From Apostichopus japonicus (Eukaryota > Echinodermata > Holothuroidea > Aspidochirotida > Stichopodidae), in the NCBI RefSeq assembly GCF_037975245.1, contig NC_092573.1, positions 11,814,001 through 11,877,500 of the forward strand: a DNA stretch of 63,500 bases, given 5' to 3'. The first letter of the stretch is position 1; each line of letters starts with the position of its first letter. The notes under the pieces are model-generated. The model was not told the DNA's origin. It saw only the letters and a list, made by a program, of their open reading frames with translations, and made no database searches. The position numbers and the translations under genes are program-made. This document shows, one piece after another, positions 1-24,367 of the stretch.

Positions 1-885
1 GTTTTAAGCCCATTATTTTTTTCAGAATTTGAATAATAAATTCACTTCAAAACATACCCATAATGTTGCACAAAATTTCATCTATGGACAACCAATATAG
101 AAAAACCCCCCTCAACCCCTAACAGACCGGTCAAAATTGCACGAGTAGAGGGAAGTATGATGAAGAATGTTGGTCAAGGAATTTTCGAAAATTCAGACAC
201 AGATAAATTATTGGTGTACAAATATTAAAACCTCTTATATCGGCTACTATTAAACTTCGATATCATAGAAAATACCAAAAAAATATGCTTGAGGGGGAGG
301 GCGGTCTCCACCCTTCACCCCCCTCCCTTGGCTACGCACCTGCGGTTAGAAATCTTGTAGGAAACAGGCCAAATGGAAACCAATGAACTCATATCGATGT
401 GGATCATAATGATTGTACGTACTTACACTCATACAAAACATGCAAACCAAATTTCATTACGGATGCAGTCCGTCTAGCTAGTCATTTCGAGAAAAAAAGT
501 AAAAACTACTTTCGGTCATATATAGTAACAAATTGTGACACGGTTAGACAGGCACCTTGCGAGGAATTTGCCAAGGGAGGGGCAAAGCTTGTACCCAGAC
601 TTTCTAAGCGTAGCACCACCATAAGTTGGCGCGAAGCACAAAAGAAAATTTTGGCCGAAAATGTCTCCCAGATCGCTGGAAATGGCACTTCCCAGGCCTT
701 GTAAGTTGCATCTAAGCATTTTCTATTTTGAAATTACTAGCGATATCATAAAAAAATTACAAAACATATGCTTAAAAAAAACTATGCCACCAAATATTGG
801 GGGGGATATTAGATACTATATCCCCCCACCAAAAATATTGGGGGGGGGGACATGTCCCCCCGTCCCCCCATGATCGCCGCCCATG
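1..885. mobile_element. hAT-like non-autonomous element, right part, cut by window edge
   Basis: It ends with GATCGCCGCCCATG, the terminal inverted repeat also found at 29,042 and 45,935. The sequence at 1-440 and 785-885 is closely related to 28,315-28,750 and 28,930-29,042. A second related repeat (about 560-780, with AGATCGCTGGAAATGGCAC) is inserted between the two matching parts. The other end lies outside the window. Confidence 0.75.
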
Positions 886-2917
886 CATGAACCACTGAGT
901 AGGGGGAGCTGAGGTGTAGATTTATCTGTCATTTTTAGTTTTGCCATGTCTAAACATGCATAATAATAACCCTGGCATATGTAATCATTGAAAATTCGAG
1001 TCAATGTTACAAGTATGACTGCATAGCACATTGGTATACCGACGTAAAAGCATTGCCCGGTTTCATTTCTACGAGGAAATTGACAGCTAGCTAACCGTCA
1101 AATTATCATTCTGTGTTTTGTCATATAGGCCTACCAAAGTCCGTGGCAGTTTAGGCTTTTTCCTTAAAAATTTCGAAATGTCGAAAAGGTCGAAAGTTTG
1201 AGGGAAACACCGAAATCATTCAACAGTTTATTTGGACCTTTCGTTATACCCTCATACACTCTCCTTTATATAGTACCACCTAACTATGTAATTATCCCGA
1301 ATTTTCAAGAAAAGTTGACATGTTGAGATTAAATTATTCTGTTGACCATTTTGAGATAAAAAGTTACAATTTCAAGGAATAAATCGAAATATTTGGAAGA
1401 TATCAGGATTTAAATTTGTGTCATGAGTGTGTCATGTTGTCAGGTCATGATGAAAAGGTGTTGCCAGGAGGTGGAAAAATGGCTCTTCCCTTAGCTATTC
1501 TTTTTTTCTCTATTCATTTTTCCTTCTTTCATTTCAAGTTGAATTTACACACTTGACACTGATGAATGAAAGCATAACTTATGAGGTACATGCTCAGAAA
1601 TTCAACATGTTCGATCCACCATTATTTTGTGAAGCCCAACTTTATAACGGAAAATAGGTACTGCAATAAATAATAAGTCTATAAAATCAAAGCAAGTGAG
1701 AATTGGTCTGTAATATTTTGTTTTGTTCAACTCGCCATCACCTTTGTCTGTCAAAGAACTTTTAAGTTGCTATTTCCCTGCAGGGTGGAATATACATGTT
1801 CTAACCTTTTTTTTTGGGGGGGGGGGGGGTATGTCGTTCATCTCTATCACATATAGACACCTGATGATGGTTGGGTGTGCTTCTGATACCTTAACTAAGA
1901 CTCTTTTAAGATGGGTATGTAAATCTATTATTAGAGAATTATTTTGTATACAAGCATTAACAGATGCCAGTAGCAGCGGCGAATAAGGTATAGGAGGCTG
2001 AAATTTATGGAAACAGCCAGATGCGAATGAAGGATTTTGTGGAGGAGGGGGTTTCCCGCCCTCCCTCCTTGCGCACGCCATTGGCTTTTAGTGCTGTTGC
2101 AAGATAATGGTTCTGCTTGGAACCACAGCGTGACAAGGTTTGAGTTGATTTTACTAAACAGGGTAATACAAAAACATAACTGGATATACCCACTTGTACA
2201 AATAACGAATTGTAAACGAATTTAATTTTCAGTCTTCTATTTTGCTCATTTGGAACCCATGAAAGGGGTTTTCTTATATAATCGTCCCTGGTCCTACCGA
2301 GGGAATACCATTACACGGTGCTTTTTCAGGGACCTTAAGTTTCCTTGAAGAGGTCGAGTTTGATTTCCAAATTTGCGAGAAAATATGCTAGCAAAGTTGA
2401 TTTTACAGCAAATGATAATAATGAAAGCAAATGAGCCGCCCGGACGTACCTCAGTAAGAGTAAATTAATGTCCATATGCTTAATGTCTTGTTGTCGTTAT
2501 ATATACATCAATTGAATGTTTGATACGTGTTACCGGAAGCCGAATTTTAAGGATTATTGTAACCTTAGACCCCTCCCCCAGGACGGCGACCACTATGTAA
2601 GTAACATATCAATGAATAATGGCCCGGTCTAGGTGGAAAATGCCTGGGCCGGTTTTAAGACCCAGTCCGCCCCTGACTGCTGTAGATCATTCATGATCTT
2701 GTTCAAATTTCTAGAGGTAATAGAAACGCAGACATAGTACCGTTTTGTCGTGATACGCGAATAGAAATATAACGCCAAGTAAAATTACAACAAACAGTTT
2801 TCAAGTTATTGCAGTATCGTGTACGTTATACTATGCATGTTAGCATAACTATTTAGAGTTTCCAGTCTATTTAGAGTTCCGTAGTTTTAAGTACAATTTT
2901 TTTTTCTCGAATTCTAG
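886..2917. other. Non-coding sequence upstream of the first recognised channel exon
   Basis: No coding exon with a TM1-like segment was found here. 1,140-1,400 is an old dispersed repeat, sharing TTTGGACCTTTCGTT and TAGTACCA with 46,030-46,360. A G-run and TATA-free sequence follow. It is probably intron of the channel gene. Confidence 0.5.
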
Positions 2918-15387
<12,470 letters not shown>

Positions 15388-16108
15388 AATGTACAATTAA
15401 TATATACACAAATATTGCTCTTTATGTAAAAGGTTTTGTTTTGGTGAACATTGATTTTTTTGTGTGTGTGTTTTTGAGTGTTTTTGAAATTCATCATCCC
15501 ATTTGGAATACGGCGTTTCTTCAATGTGCACAGAATTTGCTATAGGTTGTACTGAGTTATCACATATTGGAAGGGCATTACAAAATGAAGGGCATTGGAT
15601 ATACACACACACGCATATATATATTTATATATGAATACAATAACAAAACAAAGACTACTTTTGGGCTAAACAGGACTCGAACTATAGTGACTTCAATTTT
15701 CCGTTGTTCATTTGATTATATCATTTTTGTAGACATAAAAAGCGGGAATTCTGTCGAAATCAATTCCCGGCAACTTTCTGGATTGTATCGAATAAAACTC
15801 TCTCGTTCAGTCTTCGAGGAATTTTGATACATTCAGCCGAGAATCAATTAAACCACCTCTACTCACCAGAATCCAACGTTTGACGTCAACATCTTTTTCT
15901 TTGGTAGGGGTGGGTTGGGGAGGGGGGGGGGAACCCAGATCCCTTACATAATTCGACTTATAAGACCCCAGAGCAGCACCCCTCCATTATATATACCTTA
16001 CTTCGCCCCTGGTCCTTTTCATAGAGATTCATGACATCCCCACATAACTCAGTAGAGAAGTTTGAATCCCCACGCTCCCAAGTAGCAGGTAGAGGGTAAA
16101 ACTTGTAA

Positions 16109-16164
16109 TCCTGAGGTCACCCTGAGGTCATCCTGAGGTCATTCTGAGGTCATCCCGGGGTCAT
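16109..16164. repeat. 12-bp minisatellite, TCCTGAGGTCAT x5
   Basis: Five near-perfect head-to-tail copies. The core AGGTCA is a nuclear-receptor half-site-like word, but the tandem spacing is probably incidental. Confidence 0.9.
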
Positions 16165-16789
16165 TGGTTCAATTCCCGTTTGTTGTAACAAATTTCGTTG
16201 CTCTTTGCAATTGTTTAAGTCATTTTAAGTCGGTTGTTCTTTTACTTCAATAATTCATAAAATAATAATAAGAGATATTCCAAGTATTAAACCAGAAATC
16301 AGTTTTGTTTCCTGATAAATTGATCACGATACCGTGTTCTCAGTAGAGTATTAAAAACGGGTAATACATAACAGCTCTCAAATTGTTAAAGTATTGTTAT
16401 TTCTAGCTTGTCTAAAAAAGATTGTGTTGAAACTGTTTGACGTGCATATTTGAGTGGTATATGCAGTACCGTATACATATGCATCTTTGTGATATTTCTG
16501 TTTACATCATTCTTCAGTCCATTTTACAGCATTCTGCTATGTTATTACTTTTGTATTCCTATAGGGCACTGGACAGATATAAAAGAAAAGCTATTTTACT
16601 TGCTCAATTTTGTACCCCACCCCCCCAAAAAAAAAAAAAAAATAAACACCAAACATAAATTAAGTCGTTGACAAAAGCAGTACGAATAGAATGTTGTAAG
16701 AAGTGTCTCTGGATATATTTTTTAAATGAGTTTAATTACCGTAAAGGGCTGGATAGAAGTAAAGAAAACATATTTTACTTGCTCAATTT

Positions 16790-16879
16790 GTACCCTACCC
16801 ACCCTACCCTACCCCACCCCACCCACCCACCCCACCCACCCCACCCACCCCACCCACCCCACCCCACCCCACCCCACTC
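16790..16879. repeat. CCCAC/CCCTA simple repeat
   Basis: C-rich array of CCCACCCCACC, strand-asymmetric and G4-prone on the minus strand. It gives Pro/His and Gly/Trp spurious frames. Confidence 0.95.
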
Positions 16880-17048
16880 ACCCCTGACAAAAAGAAGAGA
16901 AAGAAAAACAAATATTTCTTGACGTAAACAGTACGAAAAATAATGTGGTAAATAATATTGTTTCGAAGTAATAAAGAAAAATAAATAACTTTGAAATTGG
17001 CGTCCAATATCGAAACACATGTTGCCGTTTTAACTTTCAAGAACACCC

Positions 17049-17393
<345 letters not shown>

Positions 17394-17629
17394 AACTTTC
17401 ATGGAGTTACAAAATGCATTTCTTCAAGGACAGTTTTTGTCTTTTGTTTCTCCCAGTATAATTTTCTATTCTCTCCTTAAAATGTATATATTATGATATG
17501 TTAAATCTAACTTTGTAATAATTGACTAATTAACTATGTATACCTTTGATATTGCTTCACTTATATTTTGTTTGTGGTATATGTCTGAGATTCATATTGT
17601 TAGATTTTGTTAGTCTTTATTGTTCGGAT

Positions 17630-18560
17630 CCCTCTTGCAATGTCAGGGCGGTTGAGTTCAATTTTATTTCGTTTAATGCAAGAGGGCTAAGGCAATTCAA
17701 AAAACGTAGACAGTTATTCTCTCATTTACATATAGGTGTAAAGCAGATGTTTTCTTTATTCTTTTAGTTTAAATGATGTGGGATATTGGAATAGGGAAAT
17801 ATGGGGGGGGGGGGTTGTTTTTTCATACGGTACGACAAATAGTTGTCTAGTCTGCGTATGATTTAATCAGAGTTTTGATGGCAAAATTTAAAGGAAAGTA
17901 TGTACAATTACGGTAGATATAATTTTAGACATTATCTTGGAAGAGAAAGTCCTTACTATATAGCTTGCTGATATGTCCAAAAATGCTGATTGTTTCGATT
18001 TTATTTCTCAGAGGTTTATAATTCTTTGCAATATTCCCAAGGGGGGTTCCACTATTGTAGCCGGCGGCTTTAATTTTGTTTTTAACATAGGCCGGGATAA
18101 AAACAGTGGACAGCCTATAGGGACAAACTTTAAAGCACGTGACCAATGTATCTTCTAATGGCTTTCATGACTTGACTGATATTTGATCATTCTTTTGTAC
18201 ATTGCACGTTTAGTATCAAGTCTGCTAAAAGAGGGCCAGTGGGAATTTAATTATTCATAATTACACGATGTGGTATTTTGTGGACCTACTAACTAAGTTA
18301 ATTAATACAGAGCCGACCTCCGATATAAATATTTAATTTTGCTATTCAGTGGGAACTTCTGAAAATTTAAAATCCGTTATGTCAGTGTGAAGTATTCCAA
18401 AGATAATTGTAAAGAACGACGGCGTAAGGAAAATTATTTATTTTCAAAAATTCCCGATCTTGAATGTCAGTTTTTCAGGAATCAATATCAGGTTCATATC
18501 CCTACAAATTAAGGAAACACTCAAAACGAGCTTTTTGACTTCTACGATTATATATTATCT
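17630..18560 (+). pseudogene. Decayed LINE (non-LTR retrotransposon) endonuclease region
   Basis: FNFISFNARGLRQFKKRRQLFSHL resembles the 'N.rGl....Kr..l...l' start of LINE apurinic endonucleases. Downstream VAGGFNFVFN with following Asp resembles the catalytic 'GGDFN' motif with Asp lost. 18,180-18,330 has a diverged 'WKFN.SLLHD' segment. Frames are broken by stops and shifts; no reverse transcriptase core is seen. Confidence 0.75.
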
Positions 18561-19544
18561 CATATTTCTAATAATAAATAATAGCTTGATTTAAGGAGAA
18601 ATGTATGTTTTGAACATAACTTATACATGAATGTGTTTATAATATCATGTTACCCTAAATTTGTAATTTAAAGAAAATCGAAACTTTTGTTAACGTACAT
18701 CGAAAATTAATAAAATAACAAAGCTATATCCTTTTATAAGTGTTAATTTGAGGCAAAACATTCAGTTTTTCGTAAGTTTTCCGGATTACAATTAAAGCTT
18801 CCAAATGTGTAAATTTGAGGCAAATTATTCAGTTTTACGAAATTGTTCCGGACCACAAATAAGGATTACAGACTTTATCTCTAACTTCTATATGGCTATG
18901 GAAAAGTCTAAATTTCTTCAAATTGAGAGAAGCAGTCAGATTCTTAAATTTCTAATAAAAATAATAGCTTGATTTATGGAGGAACCAATTTGTTTGGTCA
19001 ATAACTTATCCATGGATGTATTTACAATATCACTTTACCACTGATTTGTATTTAAAGGAATTTGACAATTTTGTTAATTTATATCGAAAATTAATAATAT
19101 CACAAGGCTATAGCCTTACAAAAGTGATAGTATGAAGAAACATTCAGTTTTATGATATTGTTTCGGAATTAAACCAATATTACCTAACAACCAGGATTGC
19201 AACAAGAATTTCCTTCTTTATGCGGGAAGCAAAAGGGATGGCGCTAGTTAAGTAATAGTTTTGTACATATATTAAATATTAAGATGGCACTTGTAAGCTT
19301 CCGTAGGTACATTTTTAGGAGGACAGCGACTCATTGAGCCACGTATTTAGTGGACATGCGTTGCACACATGCCGGTCGCAGAGAGTGTCTCGCCCTCTGC
19401 AGGCCATAGGCAAGGATTAACGCAAGCCACCTAGAACGCTTCTGGTCGACCTCTGACCAACCAACCCTCCTCGGTTCCTCCCGGGTTCGATTACGACAAC
19501 AAGGCAGACATGGCGCGGGATCCTATAGGCCACAAAAAGCACCA

Positions 19545-19650
19545 TACCTACAGCCGGAGGTATTATCGCCTCCAACCTGTCTCGAACCCTAGCCACGGTT
19601 TACTCGATTAGCAGTGCAAGGTCTTTCGCTTACACCGTCGTGCTAACCAA
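19545..19650 (-). mobile_element. SINE-like sequence with RNA polymerase III box B
   Basis: The minus strand reads GGTTAGCACGACGGTGTAAG, then AGGGTTCGAGACAGG (box B-like), resembling a decayed tRNA-derived SINE head. The surrounding 19,320-19,680 is GC-richer than its neighbours and may all belong to this insertion. Confidence 0.5.
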
Positions 19651-19861
19651 CACATCACCTTCTTCGGGCCCTCCCTTAAAAATACTTCAGGTTCTTGGCC
19701 ACTATGTTGTGTTAGATAGTGTAAAACCGCCTACACCCCCATTTCATTTCTTTTGCCTCTCTGTTCTTCGGAATATCGAGACTAATACTTAAGGACGAGA
19801 ATGAATAAAGAGGGGAAAAAGAATGAAACGTCAAAATAGAATTTTGTCACATGCGATCGTC

Positions 19862-19943
19862 TCTCTTTGGCGGGTTTCGAACTCCATATACCAGCTTCAT
19901 ATAGTCATCTGCTAAACCCACTGAGCTAACGGACGACACTTCA
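19862..19943 (-). mobile_element. tRNA-like SINE head
   Basis: The minus strand reads GTCCGTTAGCTCAGTGGGTT (A box region) and ends GAGTTCGAAACCCGCC (B box). It is tRNA-like in order and length, but the acceptor ends do not pair well, so it is read as a SINE relic rather than a tRNA gene. Confidence 0.6.
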
Positions 19944-21688
19944 ACATTAACCGATATAAATTTAGCTAGGACAGATGGGACAAGAATTTTATACGTTGCA
20001 GTGAAAGCATAAAGCAATGCGTCTCTTTTATGTCCTTCTAAGTGATCCGATAATGTGTAATTCTTGACAGATCACATGAACAAATAGGCTTACCCTATAA
20101 GCTGTTATTATTGATTCCTTCAAGACACGAATGATTTTAAATTGCAACAAACGATGCTACATAATTTTTATGGATTAAAATGGATTAAAAATTCAAGAGA
20201 AATAGGTTTTTTATCACAAATTATTTGCCTCCCACTTGACTTGACTTGATCATCTGTTTTAACAATAAAAAGACAACGGTCATTCTTTCTTTGGTCTGTG
20301 TATGACTAGACTTTATTTATGTTGTAAGATAAATTAAATTCGGACTTTCAATAACTTATTTATGGATGTATTCACAACATCACTTTATCATAGATTTATA
20401 TTTTTGAAGATATTTAAAAATGTTGTTAATTTACACCGAAAATGCATAAACCACAATGCTATATTGTTACAAAAGTGTCAAACGTACTTTTGAGTAATAT
20501 AACAGACCTCTTTCCCTTTTTAAAAACTTTTCGTTGCACTGATTGGGTGTATAAATTGCATAAATTGTTAGTGTCACAGAAAGGGGTAATCTAACCCAAA
20601 TGGATGCCCATTGTCCCCCTTGTGAATAAAAACCTTTTCCTACAAAAAGGTATTTTCAGGTTATTTCTTTATAAAACATAAGCTATAAACAAGAGAACAG
20701 AGAAAAATGTATCCAATTACACAACATTACAATAACAAGCATCAAAGAAAAACAATTCCCAAAAGCAAAACTCGATTCGCTTTAGATCGATTTATCACAC
20801 CCATTCAAGTTGTTATGAAGCAACGTTCATCGACTGGTTAACGAGAGACCCAAGTTACTTTACTAATTGGCAGTATAGTGATGCTTTATTATTTACTCTC
20901 AAAAATAGTGCTATGTCAGTATACTTTATCGTAAAGCGAACCCTTAGCCTTTTAAACATAATTTCGATAAGTCTGATCCTACTAGTATTCAGGCGCGTAT
21001 CCAGGATTTTCAAACCCGGGGGGGGGGGGGGGGGGGCGCGAATTACTATCTAAGCGGAGCGCCACCATCGGTTGGCGCGCAGCGTACAAGAAAATTTCTT
21101 ATTTTGATACCCCCCAGATCACCGGAAACGGCACTTCTCGGGCTTGAAATGACCAACCAGATGTACACTTTTTGCCTGAGAACCAAGTATTTCCTAATAG
21201 TTTTTTTCCATTCATAACCTTTTTGAAGATTGTCAACCCGGCACACATCATGTTCGACCTGATCGCATCTCCTGTGGGTCTTTGCTTTTGTAGGTGATTC
21301 TACGTCGCGGCCCACAATACTCGTCAGCCCCACTTTTCAAGGTTTTAAGCCCCATATTTGTTCAGAATTTGAAAATTCACATTTCTCGTGAATAAACTCA
21401 CTTCAAAACATACCCATAATGTTGTACAAAATTTCATCTATGGACAACCAATATAGAAAAACTTCCTTCAACCCTAACAGACCGGTCAAAATTGCACGAG
21501 TAGAGGGAAGTGTGATGCAGAATGTTGGTCAGAAATTTTCGAAACTTCAGACACAGTTAATTTATTGGTGTACAAATATTAAAACCTCTTATAACGGCTA
21601 TTATAAAACTTGGTTGAAGGAAATGAAAAAATAACAGATATTTTCGAAACCGAACACTATACACACATAGGCGTAGGAGGCGCGGCGG

Positions 21689-22064
21689 CAGTGGCGGAGC
21701 TAGGGGTATTGGTCAGGAGGGGCGAGAATGGTCTGTAGGGGTGCTTTCGACACTATCTAAGCGGAGCGCCACCACTGGTTGGCGCGTAGCGTACAGACAA
21801 TTTTTGAGTAAAGATACTCCCTAGATCGCCGGAAATGACATTTCCGGGCCTGGCTAATTTGCAGATAAACGAAGAATAAGGTGTCATCGCCAAATTACAC
21901 CAACAAAATGTGACAAATGTCAATAAGTAGATGAGAGCGCAATAAAAAAGTCAATAATTTAGAATAAGTAAAAAGTGGTAAAGAGCTGAAAAAGGCGCCA
22001 GCAGTCCATTTGAGTCCGTCAGGGGGGTATCCGCCCCCATGACCGTATGGACGCTCCGCCACTG
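21689..22064. mobile_element. Nested hAT-type element with perfect 8-bp target site duplication
   Basis: It starts CAGTGGCGGAGC and ends GCTCCGCCACTG, a perfect 12-bp inverted repeat. It is flanked by CGCGGCGG at 21681-21688 and 22065-22072. It is inserted into an older repeat, giving relative ages. Confidence 0.93.
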
Positions 22065-22929
22065 CGCGGCGGGGGTGCAGCCCCTAATTCGCCATTACTA
22101 ATGTAAAAGAGAGTTTTGACATAATTGGACCTCCATGCTTTTTATACATCTACATGAGACATGTCGTTGTTTACATTAGCATCCCGCGGTATACTGCGCA
22201 ATTTTAACGGAACGTACGGTACATGATTGCATGCGATGTAATAACCGATGCTTGCTTATAAGATATTGACACGTTGAGCGCGCGCGAAAATTTTTGGTTA
22301 TTTTTTCAGGCAAGTCGGACAGTTTTGAGGCTTTTCATCCTGGAACGCCAATTACATGCTCACTGATATGATGTGATATCTGCTGTTTGCGTTACAAATT
22401 CAAACAGGCGCGTAGCGAGGAATTTGTCAAGGGAGGGCGAAGCCTGTAGGCAAATTATCTAAGCGTAGCGCCACCATAGGTTGGCGCGAAGCGTACAAGA
22501 AAATTTTGGCCGAAAATGCCTCCCAGATCGCTGGAAATGGCACCACCCAGGACCATTTGTTAGCGCGAAGCGTACAAGCAAATTTTGGCCAAAAATGTCT
22601 CCCAGATCGCTGGAAATGACACTTCCCAGGCCTTGTAAGTTGCATCTAAGCACTTTCTATTTTGAAATTACTTAGCGATATCATTTAAAAAATGCTGAAT
22701 GGGGGGGGGGGGCGGGCGGTCGCCCTCATCCCAAAAATCGTCATGTTCCCCGACGACGCTGTCGAGTTCGAGACCAGCCACAGTTGGTTTCATAGCACAA
22801 TTCTACACACGCGTTGTGATAGTGAGAGAGGAAATGGAAACGTCAAAAAATGGAGTTGTCGGTGTAAGGGGTAGGGTGAGTCACACATTTACGAAATCAT
22901 TGATCCGTCACTGGCTACCCTTCAGCGCT

Positions 22930-23105
22930 GTAATGATGTCACTGTTCTTCTTTCTCTTCCCGATGTCTTCGCGTTTTTCTTTAACTCCCTCCTTTTCTCC
23001 TTTTTCTCTCTTTCTTCATTTTCTTTTCCCTTCCTTCCTCTCCTCCTCCTCTTTTTCCCCCTTTTTCCCCTTTTTCTTCTCTTTTTTTCTCTCCCCTTTT
23101 CCTTA
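22930..23105. repeat. Polypyrimidine (CT-rich) tract
   Basis: About 170 bp almost all C and T on the plus strand, at the right end of the composite element. Lys/Arg-rich minus-strand frames here are spurious. Confidence 0.9.
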
Positions 23106-23155
23106 CCCGGGGGGCGCGCGCCCCCAACGCCCCCCTGGATACGCACCTGAGTATT

Positions 23156-24324
23156 ATAAGTCTACAACGTTTGCTCGAAATATTAACTACTACCGCGGGA
23201 AAAGTTACCAATGAGATATAGTATCAATATATTTGATGCTTTGGTTGTTATAATTAAAGTATGAAATTAAACTCGACTCGACGAAGTGAACATCACGAAG
23301 ATAGGAAAGCAGCTTAGAAATTCGTTGGTGAAAGATGGAGATTACGCCAAAGAGAACTGTTGTCGTTCATATATCTTTACAACAGTGCATATATAACAAA
23401 GGTCTAGACGTTAACATCGGCAACATAACAGTTTACAATACGTACACGTTACTTTGAACGTCTGTGTAGGCTCTATGTTTGAATGATCTTTTGAGGTTAA
23501 CTAAGCACACTGTACAAGAATGATATCATCCACCGAGGGGTTTCCCAGAATAAATTCCATCACGAGAAATGTTGGATAAAGTTCAAAGCAGTTCAAGGAA
23601 TGAAATTGTCCACTTTTTCCACACAATAATTAACACAAGCTTTAAAGCCAACTTGGATATTTTACTGAAATTTAGGCTAAAAGAGAAAGGCTACAAACAT
23701 ACAGAAAAACATATATGATGAAATATGATGAGTAACAGGATGAAACTTCACAAACCAAACTCCATAGGGTTCTCAGCTGAAAGTCCTTATATATACTTTC
23801 CCACCACTGTGTAGACATCATCATTCACGCCTAGTTGAGAGGATTACATGGCAGTTTTTGCGGTATATTAACACCAAGGAGAATTATATACACGAACGTG
23901 TGCTATTTGTATTTTCTTTCATATCATTAACAGTTTATTTGACTAACTGAATTAAAAGACATTTTCATCATTCAAACTTTTTTTTTCCGTGATTGCTGCA
24001 TAGTATCACGTTCAAGTTATCAATCAGCAGCTAAAGTCACACACGTACGTGAGGTCAATGCATGAAAACATAACCAAGAACACATTAAAAGTCATTCTCT
24101 TGTTTCATTGCTATAGCAACGCCGGTAATTGAGACACATATGTGGTTATAATATGTGACCCAACCAAGTTGAGAGGGGTTAGCTGCCTTTCACACTCGGC
24201 GTGCTTGAATCGCTGCAGACTGTCATAGTAAAATTCAACGGATGACCGTTTATCATTGATTTAGAATTGAAAGTCCTCAAGCTAGGACCCTCTTGGATTT
24301 CAAATGTACTGCAGAGCGGCTGAC
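23156..24324. other. Unique-looking AT-rich sequence upstream of the candidate alternative first exon
   Basis: No gene or repeat was recognised. It includes TATATATA at about 23,790-23,800. The last 150 bp before 24,325 could be a 5' UTR; no firm promoter element is visible. Confidence 0.4.
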
Positions 24325-24367
24325 ATGAGCCATTGGTTAAAATGTGTTGGATTCCTCGTTATATCTT
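24325..24367 (+). CDS. Candidate alternative first exon with signal peptide
   Basis: The ATG opens MSHWLKCVGFLVIS, a hydrophobic leader, ending after one base of the next codon at a GTAAGTATATCA donor. Its phase and its 13-base donor context (TGTAAGTATATCA) match the exon at 31269-31305. Spliced to 32721 it would give MSHWLKCVGFLVISFAVKTS. It may be an alternative promoter/first exon of the mucin, a duplicated dead exon, or the start of an unseen gene. No RNA evidence is available. Confidence 0.4.

Larger units (their letters stand above)
18566..20490. repeat. Diverged AT-rich repeat family, at least three units
   Basis: Copies at about 18,566-18,840, 18,949-19,170 and 20,325-20,490 share TAATAGCTTGATTTA, ATAACTTAT-C/T-ATGGATGT, TTTGTTAAT and ATCGAAAATTAATAA in the same order. 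Within the first, a GAGGCAAA-n-ATTCAGTTTT block is repeated at 60-bp spacing. A SINE-like insertion separates copies 2 and 3. Confidence 0.75.
20990..23149. mobile_element. Composite DNA transposon with terminal inverted repeats
   Basis: It starts CAGGCGCGTATCCAGG and ends CCTGGATACGCACCTG, a 16-bp inverted pair with one mismatch. It is flanked by AGTATT at 20984-20989 and 23150-23155. It holds internal copies of the same family seen at 28,012-28,655, a nested hAT element (21689-22064) and a pyrimidine tract. No transposase was recognised. Confidence 0.75.

Noticed and set aside
1965-2082. Possible small hAT element ending GCACGCCATTG
   Set aside because: Only one convincing end is visible and the flanks match at about five of eight positions.
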